DNA of 64,000 nt. Origin: Methylomonas sp. EFPC3. Lineage in GTDB: Bacteria; Pseudomonadota; Gammaproteobacteria; Methylococcales; Methylomonadaceae. Made by a program: the position numbers and the translations under genes. Within the stretch, counting starts at the first letter, position 1, and each line of letters starts with the position of its first letter. Shown here piece after piece: positions 1 through 8,570 of this stretch. The notes under the pieces are model-generated. The model ran no database searches. It was given only the letters and a program-made list of their open reading frames with translations, and was not told the origin of the DNA. Location: positions 682,001 through 746,000 of the forward strand of contig NZ_CP116398.1 in the NCBI RefSeq assembly GCF_029643245.1. The letters are read 5' to 3'.

Positions 1-788
1 ATCGCCCGGCACATGATGTAGCTCAGAATTGCGCCGCTAGAGCCGACCAGCGCGCCGGTGACAATCAGCAGGTCGTTGCTGAGCATGAAGCCGGTGGCCG
101 CCGCCGCCCAGCCCGAGTAGCTGTTCAGCATCGAGACCACCACCGGCATATCGGCGCCGCCGATGGCCATGACCATATGCACGCCGAACACCAGGGCGAT
201 GGCAGTCATGATCAGCAGCGGGGTCATGCCCGCACCGCTTTCGGCACCCTCCAAGTAAACACCGCCCAAGATGAAGGTGGCGACGAACATGGCCAGATTC
301 AGCCAGTGGCGGGCCGGTAACAAAACCGGCTTGCCATTGATCTTGCCGCACAGTTTGCCGAAGGCGATCACCGAGCCGGAGAAGGTAACAGCACCGATAA
401 AAATACCGATGTAAATCTCCAGTTCGTGAATGGTGCGCTCAACCCCAACCAGGGTTTTGGAGTGATCCAGAAAGCTGGCATAACCGACCAGTACCGCCGC
501 CATACCGACCAGGCTGTGCATCAGCGCCACCAGTTCCGGCATTTGCGTCATTTCCACCTTGGCGGCGGCTCGGGCGCCGATGGCGCCGCCGATCAACAAG
601 GCTACACTCAACCAGCCGTAGGCAGTGACATCTTCGCTGAGTACCGTGGCAATGATCGCAATCGCCATGCCCAGCATACCGAAGTAATTGCCGCGCCGCG
701 AGGTATCTTGCCGACTCAGGCCGCTCAAGCTGAGGATGAATAAAATGGAAGCCGCAATATAGGCCATCGTTACCATTCCGTTAGACAT
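1..788 (-). CDS. pntB: NAD(P) transhydrogenase subunit beta, PntB (3' part missing)
   Basis: PntB is the membrane and NADP(H)-binding subunit of the proton-translocating transhydrogenase, which makes NADPH from NADH using the proton gradient. Only the first 262 codons are present; the gene runs off the left edge, so the soluble NADP(H) domain is not seen. The translation starts [20 protein letters not shown] and continues as a chain of hydrophobic segments with the conserved stretch [13 protein letters not shown]. The ATG at 788 follows AGGAGAAG at good spacing and lies 10 bases after the pntA stop, so the two genes form an operon. Confidence 0.95.
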   Translation of the reverse strand, partial: MSNGMVTMAYIAASILFILSLSGLSRQDTSRRGNYFGMLGMAIAIIATVLSEDVTAYGWLSVALLIGGAIGARAAAKVEMTQMPELVALMHSLVGMAAVLVGYASFLDHSKTLVGVERTIHELEIYIGIFIGAVTFSGSVIAFGKLCGKINGKPVLLPARHWLNLAMFVATFILGGVYLEGAESGAGMTPLLIMTAIALVFGVHMVMAIGGADMPVVVSMLNSYSGWAAAATGFMLSNDLLIVTGALVGSSGAILSYIMCRA

Positions 789-798
789 TGCGCTTCTC

Positions 799-2355
799 CT
801 ATTTTCTGAACATGGCGAGCATGCGCCGGGTGACCAGGAAGCCGCCGGCGATGTTGATCGAAGCGATCAGGATCGCCAGGGCCGATAGGCCGGCGACGAT
901 TTCGGTGGCTGAAGACACTTGCACCAGAGCGCCGATGACGATGATGCCGCTGATGGCGTTGGTTACGCTCATCAATGGCGTGTGCAACGATGGCGTTACG
1001 TTCCAGATCACCATGTAGCCGACGAAGCAGGCCAGCACGAACACGGTGAAATGGGCCAGAAACGAGGCCGGCGCCACCGCGCCGACCCCAAATAACGCCA
1101 GGCCGGCCAATGCCATCGGCAAAAATTGCCTTACTGGCTCCGGTAGCAGCGGTTTTTTCGGTTCGATGGCGGTTTCCGCTACGGCCGCAGTGGCTTTGGG
1201 TGCGGCCGACAATTGCGGCGGTGGTGGCGGCCAAGTGATTTTGCCTTCTTTGATGACGGTAGCGCCGCGAATCACTTCATCGTCGAAATTCACATTCAAC
1301 GTTCCGTCCTTGTTCGGACACAGATCGGTCAACAGGTGGCGCAGGTTGGTGGCATACAGTTGGCTGGACTGGTTGGCCAGCCGGCTCGGCAAGTTGGTGT
1401 AACCGATGATGGTGACGTCGTGTTTGACCACGACCTGGTTCTTCTCGGTCAACGCGCAGTTGCCGCCTTGCTCGGCCGCCAGATCGACGATGACGCTGCC
1501 CGGCTTCATCGAGGCCACCATCTCGGCGGTGATCAGTTCCGGCGCCGGTTTGCCCGGAATCAACGCGGTCGTGATGATGATGTCGACTTCCTTGGCTTGC
1601 TGGGCGAACAAGGCCATTTCGGCGGCGATGAATTCTGCGGACATCACCTTGGCATAGCCGCCGCTGCCGGAGCCGTCTTCCTGGAAATCCAGCATCAGGA
1701 ATTCGGCGTCCATGCTTTCGATTTGTTCTTTGACTTCCGGCCGGGTGTCAAAGGCACGGACGATGGCGCCCATGCCCTTGGCGGCACCGATCGCGGCCAG
1801 ACCGGCGACGCCGGCACCGATCACCAGCACTTTGGCCGGCGGGATCTTGCCGGCGGCGGTGATCTGGCCGGTAAAGAAGCGGCCGAAATGTTGGGCGGCT
1901 TCGACGATGGCGCGGTAGCCGGCGATGTTGGCCATCGAGCTTAACGCGTCCATTTTCTGCGCCCTGGACATGCGCGGCACGCTGTCCATCGCCAGTACCG
2001 TGGCGTTTTTGGCGGCTAATTTCTGCATCAGCGCTTCGTTCTGCGCCGGCCAGATGAAACTGATCAGATGTTGCCCGTCGCGCAGTAAGTCGGCTTCGTC
2101 GATGCCGAGTTGCGGATGGTGCTGCGGGGCGCGGACTTTCATGACGATGTCGCTTTGCTGCCACAGTTCCTGGGCCGTACCGACAATCTGCACGCCGGCT
2201 GCGCGATAGGCGTCGTCGGAGATGTTGGCGTCTGCTCCGGCGCCGCTTTCCAGCAGCATTTCGAACCCCAGTTTTATTATTTTTTCTGCGGCTTCCGGCG
2301 TTGTGGCAACGCGTTTTTCGCCGTCGTAGATTTCTTTGGGAACACCGATTTTCAT
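799..2355 (-). CDS. pntA: NAD(P) transhydrogenase subunit alpha, PntA
   Basis: This is the NAD(H)-binding alpha subunit of the proton-pumping transhydrogenase. It is 518 residues, close to the 510 of the E. coli form, so the soluble and membrane parts are fused rather than split into PntA1/PntA2. The N-terminal [17 protein letters not shown] matches the alanine dehydrogenase/PntA family, a Rossmann nucleotide site reads [19 protein letters not shown], and several membrane helices fill the last 100 residues. The frame is open 13 codons further upstream, but the ATG at 2355 follows AGGAGAAATT and gives the canonical N terminus. pntB follows 10 bases later. Confidence 0.96.
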   Translation of the reverse strand: MKIGVPKEIYDGEKRVATTPEAAEKIIKLGFEMLLESGAGADANISDDAYRAAGVQIVGTAQELWQQSDIVMKVRAPQHHPQLGIDEADLLRDGQHLISFIWPAQNEALMQKLAAKNATVLAMDSVPRMSRAQKMDALSSMANIAGYRAIVEAAQHFGRFFTGQITAAGKIPPAKVLVIGAGVAGLAAIGAAKGMGAIVRAFDTRPEVKEQIESMDAEFLMLDFQEDGSGSGGYAKVMSAEFIAAEMALFAQQAKEVDIIITTALIPGKPAPELITAEMVASMKPGSVIVDLAAEQGGNCALTEKNQVVVKHDVTIIGYTNLPSRLANQSSQLYATNLRHLLTDLCPNKDGTLNVNFDDEVIRGATVIKEGKITWPPPPPQLSAAPKATAAVAETAIEPKKPLLPEPVRQFLPMALAGLALFGVGAVAPASFLAHFTVFVLACFVGYMVIWNVTPSLHTPLMSVTNAISGIIVIGALVQVSSATEIVAGLSALAILIASINIAGGFLVTRRMLAMFRK

Positions 2356-2512
2356 AATTTCTCCTGTTGTGTGGAGGGATATAACGGATCGCAAAGGCCG
2401 AAAAACCCGCGGGCGAGAATAGGTGATTGATTGGCTTTAATCAATTGTTTTCTGCGGCCTGCCGGATTTAAGCTATCATCGCGACCCTGCCCATGCCGTT
2501 GATAATCTGACG

Positions 2513-3439
2513 ATGAAAATTTTGGTAGTAGACGATAGCAAAACCATTCGCCAACTGGCAGCCGAGTGTTTGCGGGAAATGGGGCACGAAGTGGCTTTCG
2601 CGGAAAACGGTGCCGAGTCGTTGCAATATGTCGCCGATCACGATGTGGACCTGATTCTGATGGATGTGGAAATGCCGAATTTGAGTGGATTCGAAGCCAC
2701 CAAAGCCATCCGCGAGCTAAAAAAAGCCGATTGGTTTCCGGTGGTTTTTTTGACCACGCACGATGACGACGAATCGTTTGTTCACGGCGTACTGTCCGGC
2801 GGCGACGCTTACTTGTCCAAGCCGCTGAATCCGGTGCGCCTGCGTTTCACGGTCATGGCGATGGAGCGGATTTACGTGATGCGGGTGAAGTTACAGCAAG
2901 CTCAGCAGGAATTGCAGCGGGTCAATCGCGAATTGGAACGTTTGACCTTGCTGGATCAACTGACGGGATTAGGCAACCGCCGCCAATTCGATAGCAATTT
3001 TTCCGTGCAATTTGCCTGGGCAAGGCGGACCAAATCGCCTTTGACCTTACTGCTTTGCGACATCGACTATTTCAAGCAGTACAACGATAGCCGCGGCCAT
3101 CCGCAAGGCGATGCTTGCTTGATCGAGGTGGCGCAAAGCATCCGCGCCCAACTTGAGCGCGACAGTGATCTGATTTGCCGATACGGCGGCGAGGAGTTTG
3201 CCGCTATATTACCGGACACGCCCCTGTCCGAAGCCAGGCGTCTGGCGGAGCTGATTCGCGAGGATGTCTGGAACAAGCAGCTGCAACACGAAGCGGCGCC
3301 GGGAGGCTATGTCAGCCTGAGTTTGGGCGTAGCGACGTTCGTCGGCCAATACAAATCTCCGCATAGCATGCTGGAGGCGGCCGACGCGGCTTTATATAAA
3401 GCCAAACAGCACGGCCGCAACCGAGTCGAGATCGACTAA
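2513..3439 (+). CDS. Response regulator with GGDEF diguanylate cyclase domain
   Basis: The 308-residue protein has a receiver domain (residues 1-120; phosphoacceptor D51, conserved K103) followed by a short coiled linker and a GGDEF domain (about 140-308). The active site GGEEF (225-229) is intact, and RDSD (216-219), five residues upstream, fits the allosteric I-site RxxD. It should therefore make cyclic di-GMP from two GTP when phosphorylated and be feedback-inhibited; this follows from the family. Its sensor kinase is not in the window. The next gene starts 3 bases after its stop, placing it at the head of the H4MPT-linked gene run. Confidence 0.93.
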   Translation: MKILVVDDSKTIRQLAAECLREMGHEVAFAENGAESLQYVADHDVDLILMDVEMPNLSGFEATKAIRELKKADWFPVVFLTTHDDDESFVHGVLSGGDAYLSKPLNPVRLRFTVMAMERIYVMRVKLQQAQQELQRVNRELERLTLLDQLTGLGNRRQFDSNFSVQFAWARRTKSPLTLLLCDIDYFKQYNDSRGHPQGDACLIEVAQSIRAQLERDSDLICRYGGEEFAAILPDTPLSEARRLAELIREDVWNKQLQHEAAPGGYVSLSLGVATFVGQYKSPHSMLEAADAALYKAKQHGRNRVEID

Positions 3440-3442
3440 GCC

Positions 3443-4366
3443 GTGTATTTCGCCAAGGATTTCGTGGAGACTGCCGAAGGCTTGATCTTCGCTGCCGTCA
3501 GCAGCGGATTGGAGCAGGGCAAGGTTCTATGTTTTCTGCGCTATTTGCGCGTCGATGGCCGCTGGCGCAAAGTCGGCACCGATTTTGCCAACGATTTTCT
3601 GCGCCAGTCTTATCCGCACTATTTGCATTATTCGGCGGTGATCGACGCCGACGTCCACGCCGTACCGGCGTCCGCGATCGTCCGGCACTACCAGCCCCGC
3701 AAGCAATTGCAAGCACTGTTGCGGCAGCAGCCGGCCGATGAAGTGTCGGCTGACTTGCAGCACTTGTGCCGGCTGTTCGCCGAAAATGGTTTGGCGCTGG
3801 AATTGTTCGGCGTCACCGGTTCGTTGCTGGTGGGGGTGCAAAACCGCGATTCCGATATCGATCTGGTGTGTTACGACCGCGACGAGTTTCATCGTGCCCG
3901 CTACACCGTGCAGGCGCTGATCGCCCAGGATCGACTGCAGGCCTTGAACGATGCCGATTGGCTGGAGGCCTACCGGCGCCGCGCCTGCGATTTTGCGCTG
4001 GACGACTACATCTGGCACGAGCAACGCAAATATAACAAGGGCATGATCAATCAACGCAAATTCGATTTGTCGCTACTGAGCGAAGCCGACTCGACGACAG
4101 CAAATTACCGCAAGTTGGATTTTGCCCGGATAGAAGCCGAAGTGGCCGACGATCGTTTCAGTTTCGATTATCCGGCTTGTTTTGCGCTGAAACATGCCGA
4201 GATCGACAGCGTGGTCAGTTTTACCGCGACCTTTAACGGCCAGGCCCAACAAGGCGAATGGATTCAGGCCGCCGGCTGGGTCGAAGTCGATGAACATGGC
4301 CGCAAGCGGCTGGTAGTCGGTTCCACCCGGGAAGCCATCGGCGAGTACATCAAGGTGTTGCGTTGA
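3443..4366 (+). CDS. Nucleotidyltransferase-fold protein linked to H4MPT genes
   Basis: This 307-residue protein probably uses a GTG start 3 bases after the diguanylate cyclase stop. A polymerase-beta-type nucleotidyltransferase signature is clear: GS at 126-127 followed by DSDID at 136-140, whose D138 and D140 would bind metal. The N-terminal about 100 residues (ETAEGLIFAAVSSG, RYLRVDGRWRKVGT) form a separate conserved-looking region that I cannot name. It overlaps the HAD gene by 4 bases, and beta-RFAP synthase follows, which suggests a role in H4MPT synthesis or modification. That role is inference; the substrate is unknown. Confidence 0.75.
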   Translation: MYFAKDFVETAEGLIFAAVSSGLEQGKVLCFLRYLRVDGRWRKVGTDFANDFLRQSYPHYLHYSAVIDADVHAVPASAIVRHYQPRKQLQALLRQQPADEVSADLQHLCRLFAENGLALELFGVTGSLLVGVQNRDSDIDLVCYDRDEFHRARYTVQALIAQDRLQALNDADWLEAYRRRACDFALDDYIWHEQRKYNKGMINQRKFDLSLLSEADSTTANYRKLDFARIEAEVADDRFSFDYPACFALKHAEIDSVVSFTATFNGQAQQGEWIQAAGWVEVDEHGRKRLVVGSTREAIGEYIKVLR

Positions 4367-5040
4367 CGTCTTGGCGATTGGCGGGACTGATATTCGACCT
4401 GGACGGGCTGGTCTTGGATACCGAGACCACTTATTTCGCGGCGTGGCGGCGGGCGGCGGCGGATATGGGTTGCGAATTGTCGGACCAGTTTTGCACCAGC
4501 TTGTCCGGTTGTTCGGGTGATGTGGTTCGGCAACGCTTGCAGGAGTATGGCGGCAGCGGATTCGATATCGGCGCATTTCAAAGCTTGAGCAGCCACTATT
4601 GGGTGGAGCACGTTGAGCGCCACGGTATCGCCGTCAAGCCCGGTTTTTGGGCGGCTTTGGCCGCCGCCAACCGCTGCGGCTTGAGTTATGCGCTGGCGAC
4701 CAACAGTCGCCGCGCCAATGCCGAACGCTGCCTGCAAGCGGCCGGATTGCATCAGGTGTTTACCGTCATGGTCACCGCCGATACCGTGATGCGGGCCAAG
4801 CCGGCGCCGGATCTGTTTTTACGTGCGGCCGACGCCTTGGCTTGTCCGATTACCGATTGTCTGGTACTGGAGGATTCGCCGGTCGGCGTCCGGGCGGCAA
4901 AAGCCGCCGGCGCACGCTGCATCATGGTGCCCTCGACCGCGGCGGCGGCGCCGGAGGCTGCCGGTTTGGCCGATAGGGTGATGGCCGATTTGTACCAAGT
5001 CGCTGATTTACTCTCGGCTCAGGGCTCGCTTCCGCTATAA
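4363..5040 (+). CDS. HAD-superfamily phosphatase (beta-phosphoglucomutase-like)
   Basis: All four HAD motifs are present in the 225-residue protein: DLDG (nucleophile D12, D14), ATNS (S115), K146 in RAKPAPD, and LEDS (E170, D171), with a cap region between motifs I and II. This is the subfamily IA layout of beta-phosphoglucomutase and phosphoglycolate phosphatase. The best start is a TTG at 4363 that overlaps the upstream TGA as TTGA, so translation is probably coupled. Lying between the nucleotidyltransferase and beta-RFAP synthase genes, it may remove a phosphate in H4MPT synthesis, but sequence does not show the substrate. Confidence 0.85.
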   Translation: MTSWRLAGLIFDLDGLVLDTETTYFAAWRRAAADMGCELSDQFCTSLSGCSGDVVRQRLQEYGGSGFDIGAFQSLSSHYWVEHVERHGIAVKPGFWAALAAANRCGLSYALATNSRRANAERCLQAAGLHQVFTVMVTADTVMRAKPAPDLFLRAADALACPITDCLVLEDSPVGVRAAKAAGARCIMVPSTAAAAPEAAGLADRVMADLYQVADLLSAQGSLPL

Positions 5041-5070
5041 TGCCGCCTCATTTTTGCTAAGGGAATCCTG

Positions 5071-6033
5071 GTGGTGAAAGCGCAATTCCAATCAGTCACA
5101 GTGATCGCTCCGGCCCGGCTGCACATGGGGTTTATCGATCTGAGCGGCGGCTTGGGACGGCATTTCGGCAGCATCGGCGTAGCCTTGAACGAAATCAACA
5201 CTCGGCTCAGCGTCAGCCTTGCCGACGAGTTGACGGTTAACGGGCCGGGCGCCGAACGCGCCCGCCGCTGCGTTGGCCAGTTTTGCGAATATGCCGGGGT
5301 GCCTGACCGGTTGCGGATCGATATCGCCGCAGCGATTCCGGAACATATCGGTCTGGGTTCGGGGACGCAAATGGCGTTAGCGGTCGGGGCCGCATTGAAC
5401 CGATTTTACGGACTGGGCCTGTCGGTCCGGGAGATTGCCCAGTTGTCGGACCGCGGTGCCCGTTCTGGAATCGGAATCGGGATTTTCGAAAAAGGCGGGG
5501 TGATCGTCGACGGCGGCCGTGGCCCCAATACGATGACGCCGCCGGTGATCGCACAAATGGCGGTTCCGGAGGCCTGGCGTTTCGTTTTGGTTTTCGACCA
5601 ACGCGGTCAGGGATTGCACGGCCAGCAGGAGGTCAGCGCTTTCAGCGAATTGCCGCCGTTTCCGCAGGCTCAAGCCGAACGCTTGTGCTATCTGCTGTTG
5701 ATGCGCGGTTTACCGGCTTTGGCTGAACACGATCTGCAGCAATTCGGCGATGTCATCACCTTATTGCAGCAAGCCGTCGGCGAACATTTCGCGCCGGTGC
5801 AGGGCGGCGTGTTCACCAGCCCCGAAGTCGCGGCGGCAATGGCTTACCTGGCGGAGCAGGGCGCGGTCGCCATCGGCCAAACCTCTTGGGGGCCGACCGG
5901 TTTTTGCGCCGTGGCCAGCCCGGAAGTTGCGGATGGCTTGCTAGCGGACTTGCGGCGCAAATTCGCGGATTCGCCGTTGAGTTTTACGCTTGCCAGCGCC
6001 AGAAATCTGCCGGCAGAGTTGATCGACGGCTAG
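5071..6033 (+). CDS. mptG: Beta-ribofuranosylaminobenzene 5'-phosphate (beta-RFAP) synthase
   Basis: Beta-RFAP synthase joins 4-aminobenzoate (or 4-hydroxybenzoate) to phosphoribosyl pyrophosphate with loss of CO2 and pyrophosphate, the first committed step of tetrahydromethanopterin synthesis. H4MPT carries C1 units in formaldehyde oxidation of methylotrophs. The 320-residue protein is of the GHMP-kinase-like superfamily: APARLHMGFID near the N terminus, the glycine loop GLGSGTQ at 94-100, and RGARSGIGIGIFEKGG. GTG start at 5071 (a second GTG is at 5074). It is the strongest sign in the window of C1 metabolism. Its stop overlaps the convergent soxZ stop by 4 bases. Confidence 0.93.
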   Translation: MVKAQFQSVTVIAPARLHMGFIDLSGGLGRHFGSIGVALNEINTRLSVSLADELTVNGPGAERARRCVGQFCEYAGVPDRLRIDIAAAIPEHIGLGSGTQMALAVGAALNRFYGLGLSVREIAQLSDRGARSGIGIGIFEKGGVIVDGGRGPNTMTPPVIAQMAVPEAWRFVLVFDQRGQGLHGQQEVSAFSELPPFPQAQAERLCYLLLMRGLPALAEHDLQQFGDVITLLQQAVGEHFAPVQGGVFTSPEVAAAMAYLAEQGAVAIGQTSWGPTGFCAVASPEVADGLLADLRRKFADSPLSFTLASARNLPAELIDG

Positions 6034-6347
6034 CGGTTAACGCCGATTCGATGTTCGGCGCTGTCGCTTGAACCGAGGTTATCGCGCCAGTCAACGCGAA
6101 GCACGTCGCCGTCGGCAGCTTGCTTCAACCGAAAACTGAAGAAGGGATTCTTCGACACGCTGCCCGCCATATTCACCGTCAGTAGCGGTTGCGCATTCAA
6201 TGTCAGCGCCAACTGTTCGATGAAATGGGCCGGAATCAAGTTGCCTGCGGCGTCGCGGTTGCGGCCGTTTTCCATCGGATGTTCGATCAGCACCTTCACC
6301 TCGATCAATTCCCCTTCCCGCCGGCTGCGCACCTTGATGCTGTTCAT
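6030..6347 (-). CDS. soxZ: Thiosulfate-oxidation carrier subunit SoxZ
   Basis: SoxZ pairs with SoxY in the periplasm to carry sulfur intermediates covalently. The 105-residue protein has the SoxZ look: SIKVRSRREGELIEVKVLIEHPMENG at its start (here split by position, residues 2-27) and KNPFFSFRLK later. Its ATG at 6347 overlaps the last base of the soxY stop, so translation is coupled. No soxA, soxB, soxX or soxCD lies in this window. In methylotrophs SoxYZ-like carriers occur outside complete sox clusters, so the substrate here is open. Confidence 0.88.
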   Translation of the reverse strand: MNSIKVRSRREGELIEVKVLIEHPMENGRNRDAAGNLIPAHFIEQLALTLNAQPLLTVNMAGSVSKNPFFSFRLKQAADGDVLRVDWRDNLGSSDSAEHRIGVNR

Positions 6348-6808
6348 TAACCGCTCCCGCAGCCGCCGCGCATCACATTGACCCAACGGCTACAACGCAA
6401 CAAGCCGCCGTCGCGGCGGGCGATCAGGGTCACTCGGCAGGATTCCGCCAGTTTGATCCGCGCGGTGAGATATACCGCCACCACCGGCGCCAATTCCAAT
6501 TCGGCAACCAGCGGCGTCGGATTTTTATCGGCCAATAGATAAAGCCGATCGATGCCGTCCAATTCGCTGCGGATCGTCACCGGCACCACGGCACCGTCTT
6601 CGGCGATTTCCGGCAGAATCAATTCAATTGATTCGCTGTCGACGACGGCTTGGTCGCCGAATAGTTTGGCATAACGATCGGTGAAGTCGCTGGCGGCAAA
6701 ATCTTCAGCCACCCGCGCGGCAATGCCGTCTGCCGTGTCGGCAAGCAGTAGCCCGCCGGCCGCCAATATGCCGCTGTGTTTCAGAAACTTCCGCCGAGAA
6801 TGCGCCAT
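6347..6808 (-). CDS. soxY: Sulfur-carrier protein SoxY, Tat-exported
   Basis: SoxY holds sulfur intermediates on a cysteine in its flexible C-terminal tail. The 153-residue protein starts MAHSRRKFLKHSG and continues with GILAAGGLLLA, a twin-arginine signal. It ends in GGCGSG, the swinging-arm cysteine motif (GGCGG in classical SoxY). The open frame extends about 80 codons upstream of the ATG at 6808, but that part has no SoxY likeness. It is translationally coupled to soxZ. The divergent small membrane-protein gene starts 126 bases away, so the promoters share that gap. Confidence 0.88.
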   Translation of the reverse strand: MAHSRRKFLKHSGILAAGGLLLADTADGIAARVAEDFAASDFTDRYAKLFGDQAVVDSESIELILPEIAEDGAVVPVTIRSELDGIDRLYLLADKNPTPLVAELELAPVVAVYLTARIKLAESCRVTLIARRDGGLLRCSRWVNVMRGGCGSG

Positions 6809-6933
6809 CGGGCTGTAATAACCATAGAAAGATTGACGTATATCAAAATTCCGTCCGGTTCCTTTGTTATCTTGTGCCGCGTTGAAAACATTTTCAGCAC
6901 CACCACTAAAAAACCAGAAAAGGAAGGTATCAA

Positions 6934-7128
6934 ATGAACGAAGTACAAGAAAAAGACAATTTTTGGACATACATAGCTGTTGCCGTCGTATTGGTCGCCG
7001 GCGCGGTGCTGATGGTAAAAAATGCCGAACACGACAAATATGCAACAGCAGCCAAAAATATCGCCGAAGACTCCAGTAATTCGGCTTACCGTTCCGACGT
7101 ACTGCATAAAGGCGGTCTAACCAAATAA
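6934..7128 (+). CDS. Small single-pass membrane protein, unknown function
   Basis: The 64-residue product has a short acidic N terminus (MNEVQEKDN), one clear membrane helix (about residues 11-29, YIAVAVVLVAGAVLMVKN) and a polar 35-residue tail. A purine-rich site AAGGAAGG sits before the ATG. I do not recognise a family. It stands alone between divergent soxY and a 10-bp inverted repeat at 7138-7178. The good ribosome binding site and the sensible topology support it as a real gene. Confidence 0.65.
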   Translation: MNEVQEKDNFWTYIAVAVVLVAGAVLMVKNAEHDKYATAAKNIAEDSSNSAYRSDVLHKGGLTK

Positions 7129-7137
7129 GCTTCCGCC

Positions 7138-7178
7138 GTCGAGCCGGAGCGATCTTCTCCGCAAAGAGCCGGCTCGAC
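7138..7178. repeat. Perfect 10-bp inverted repeat, possible transcript end
   Basis: GTCGAGCCGG (7138-7147) is repeated as CCGGCTCGAC (7169-7178) with a 21-base loop, directly after the small membrane-protein gene. No T-run follows on either strand, so it is not a standard intrinsic terminator. It may stabilise the 3' end of the transcript or bind a protein. The rest of the 7129-7275 gap shows nothing else I can name. Confidence 0.5.
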
Positions 7179-7275
7179 TAGACGGATACTTATAGGAACC
7201 GAGGGTGTCGGTTCCGATCTTTCGCGGGGGTTGGCGCAATTGTCCGGGTCGCGCCAGCTCCCGTTTTTCGTTGAA

Positions 7276-8019
7276 TCATGTCGGCGACGACAGCACTGTT
7301 GCCTTTAGCAGCTTAATTGCATTGCTCATACCGGTCAGCAGATTCTTCTCGATTTCGGCCATCGTGATTTCGCCGTCGACGATGCCGGCCGCCCAGTTGG
7401 CAACCACCGAAATGTTGGCGTATGGAATTTCCAGTTCCCGGGCCAGCGCCGCTTCCGGCATTCCGGTCATACCGACCAAATCGCAACCGTCGTTGGCCAT
7501 ACGTTTGATTTCCGCGATCGTCTCCAGCCTCGGCCCCTGGGTACAGCCGTAAACGCCACCATCGTATACCTCGATGCCGGCCGTGTTGGCGGCCCGCAGG
7601 ATACGCTGCCTCAAACTCGGAGTATACGGTTCGGTAAAATCGATATGGGTCACGTGTTCCAGTTCGTCGGCAAAAAACGTGTGTTCGCGGCCGTAACTGT
7701 AATCGATCAATTGTGTCGGAATCGCAATCTTGGCCGGTCCCATCGCTGCGCCGATGCCGCCGACCGCGGCGACGCCGATGATTTCAGTGGCGCCCAGTTG
7801 CTGCAAACCCCAGATATTGGCGCGGTAATTGATTTTATGGGGCGGAATCCGGTGCGGATTGCCGTGTCTGGCCAGGAATATCAGGGAGTGTCCATTCAAT
7901 TCGCCGAATACGTATGGCGCAGATGGTGAGCCGAACGGCGTTTCCAGGGTTTGTTCGCCGGTTATGCTCAGTTCTGCGATTTGGGTCAGGCCGGTGCCGC
8001 CGATAATTGCCAATGTCAT
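7276..8019 (-). CDS. S-methyl-5'-thioinosine phosphorylase (MTAP/PNP family)
   Basis: The 247-residue enzyme belongs to the MTAP family of purine nucleoside phosphorylases: GGTGL at 7-11, RHG at 51-53, the stretch HRIPPHKINYRANIW, and later CTQGPRLET. The CTQGPRLET form and the nagZ-hpt neighbourhood match the Pseudomonas-type methylthioinosine phosphorylase rather than a true MTAP, so I expect cleavage of 5'-methylthioinosine to hypoxanthine. Hypoxanthine would be the substrate of the upstream hpt gene, whose TGA it overlaps by 4 bases (ATGA). Substrate choice is inference from family and context. Confidence 0.85.
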   Translation of the reverse strand: MTLAIIGGTGLTQIAELSITGEQTLETPFGSPSAPYVFGELNGHSLIFLARHGNPHRIPPHKINYRANIWGLQQLGATEIIGVAAVGGIGAAMGPAKIAIPTQLIDYSYGREHTFFADELEHVTHIDFTEPYTPSLRQRILRAANTAGIEVYDGGVYGCTQGPRLETIAEIKRMANDGCDLVGMTGMPEAALARELEIPYANISVVANWAAGIVDGEITMAEIEKNLLTGMSNAIKLLKATVLSSPT

Positions 8020-8570
8020 AACACTTCCTTGCAGGCGAAGACGCCCGGTGCGTTTCTCAAATAACCCTTGTAATCCATACCGTAACCGAACAAGTAGTGG
8101 TTGGCGACGGTCAAGCCGACGAAGTCCGGTGTAACCGGCTTTTCCTGATCCAGTTGTTTGTCGAACAACACGGCGGTGAAGACTTGTTCCGCACCTTGCT
8201 CCAGACAATAGTCGATAATGCCTTGCAGCGTGTGGCCTTCGTCCAGTATGTCGTCGACGATCAATACCGAACGTCCCGAGAGCGGGGTCGTCGGTTTGTA
8301 CAGCCAGTGCAGATCGCTGCCGGACGTGGCATTGCGGTAGCGGCTGGCATGGATGCTGTCCAAGGTCAAAGGGAAGTCCAGCCGCGGCAGTAATTTGCCG
8401 GCGGCGATGATGCCGCCGTTGATGACGCATAACAGCAACAGATTACTGTCGGCCAAGGTCCGATTGATGTTGGCCGCCATTTGGTCCAGCGCTGCCTCGA
8501 CCTCGGCCTCGCTGTGCAACAACAGCGCCTGTTGTTTGACCAACTCGATTTCTTCAAGCAAAGGATTCAT
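8016..8570 (-). CDS. hpt: Hypoxanthine-guanine phosphoribosyltransferase
   Basis: The 184-residue protein carries the phosphoribosyl pyrophosphate loop VDDILDEGHT (105-114) typical of type I phosphoribosyltransferases, and CVINGG near residue 48. It would convert hypoxanthine (and guanine) to the nucleotide. It lies between nagZ, which it overlaps by 17 bases, and the thioinosine phosphorylase, overlapped by 4 bases. This layout links release of hypoxanthine from methylthioinosine to its salvage. Confidence 0.92.
   Translation of the reverse strand: MNPLLEEIELVKQQALLLHSEAEVEAALDQMAANINRTLADSNLLLLCVINGGIIAAGKLLPRLDFPLTLDSIHASRYRNATSGSDLHWLYKPTTPLSGRSVLIVDDILDEGHTLQGIIDYCLEQGAEQVFTAVLFDKQLDQEKPVTPDFVGLTVANHYLFGYGMDYKGYLRNAPGVFACKEVL

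Noticed and set aside
2426..2445. ATTGATT/AATCAAT inverted repeat between pntA and the diguanylate cyclase gene
   Set aside because: Only 7 bp and AT-rich; chance occurrence is likely, so not called as an operator.
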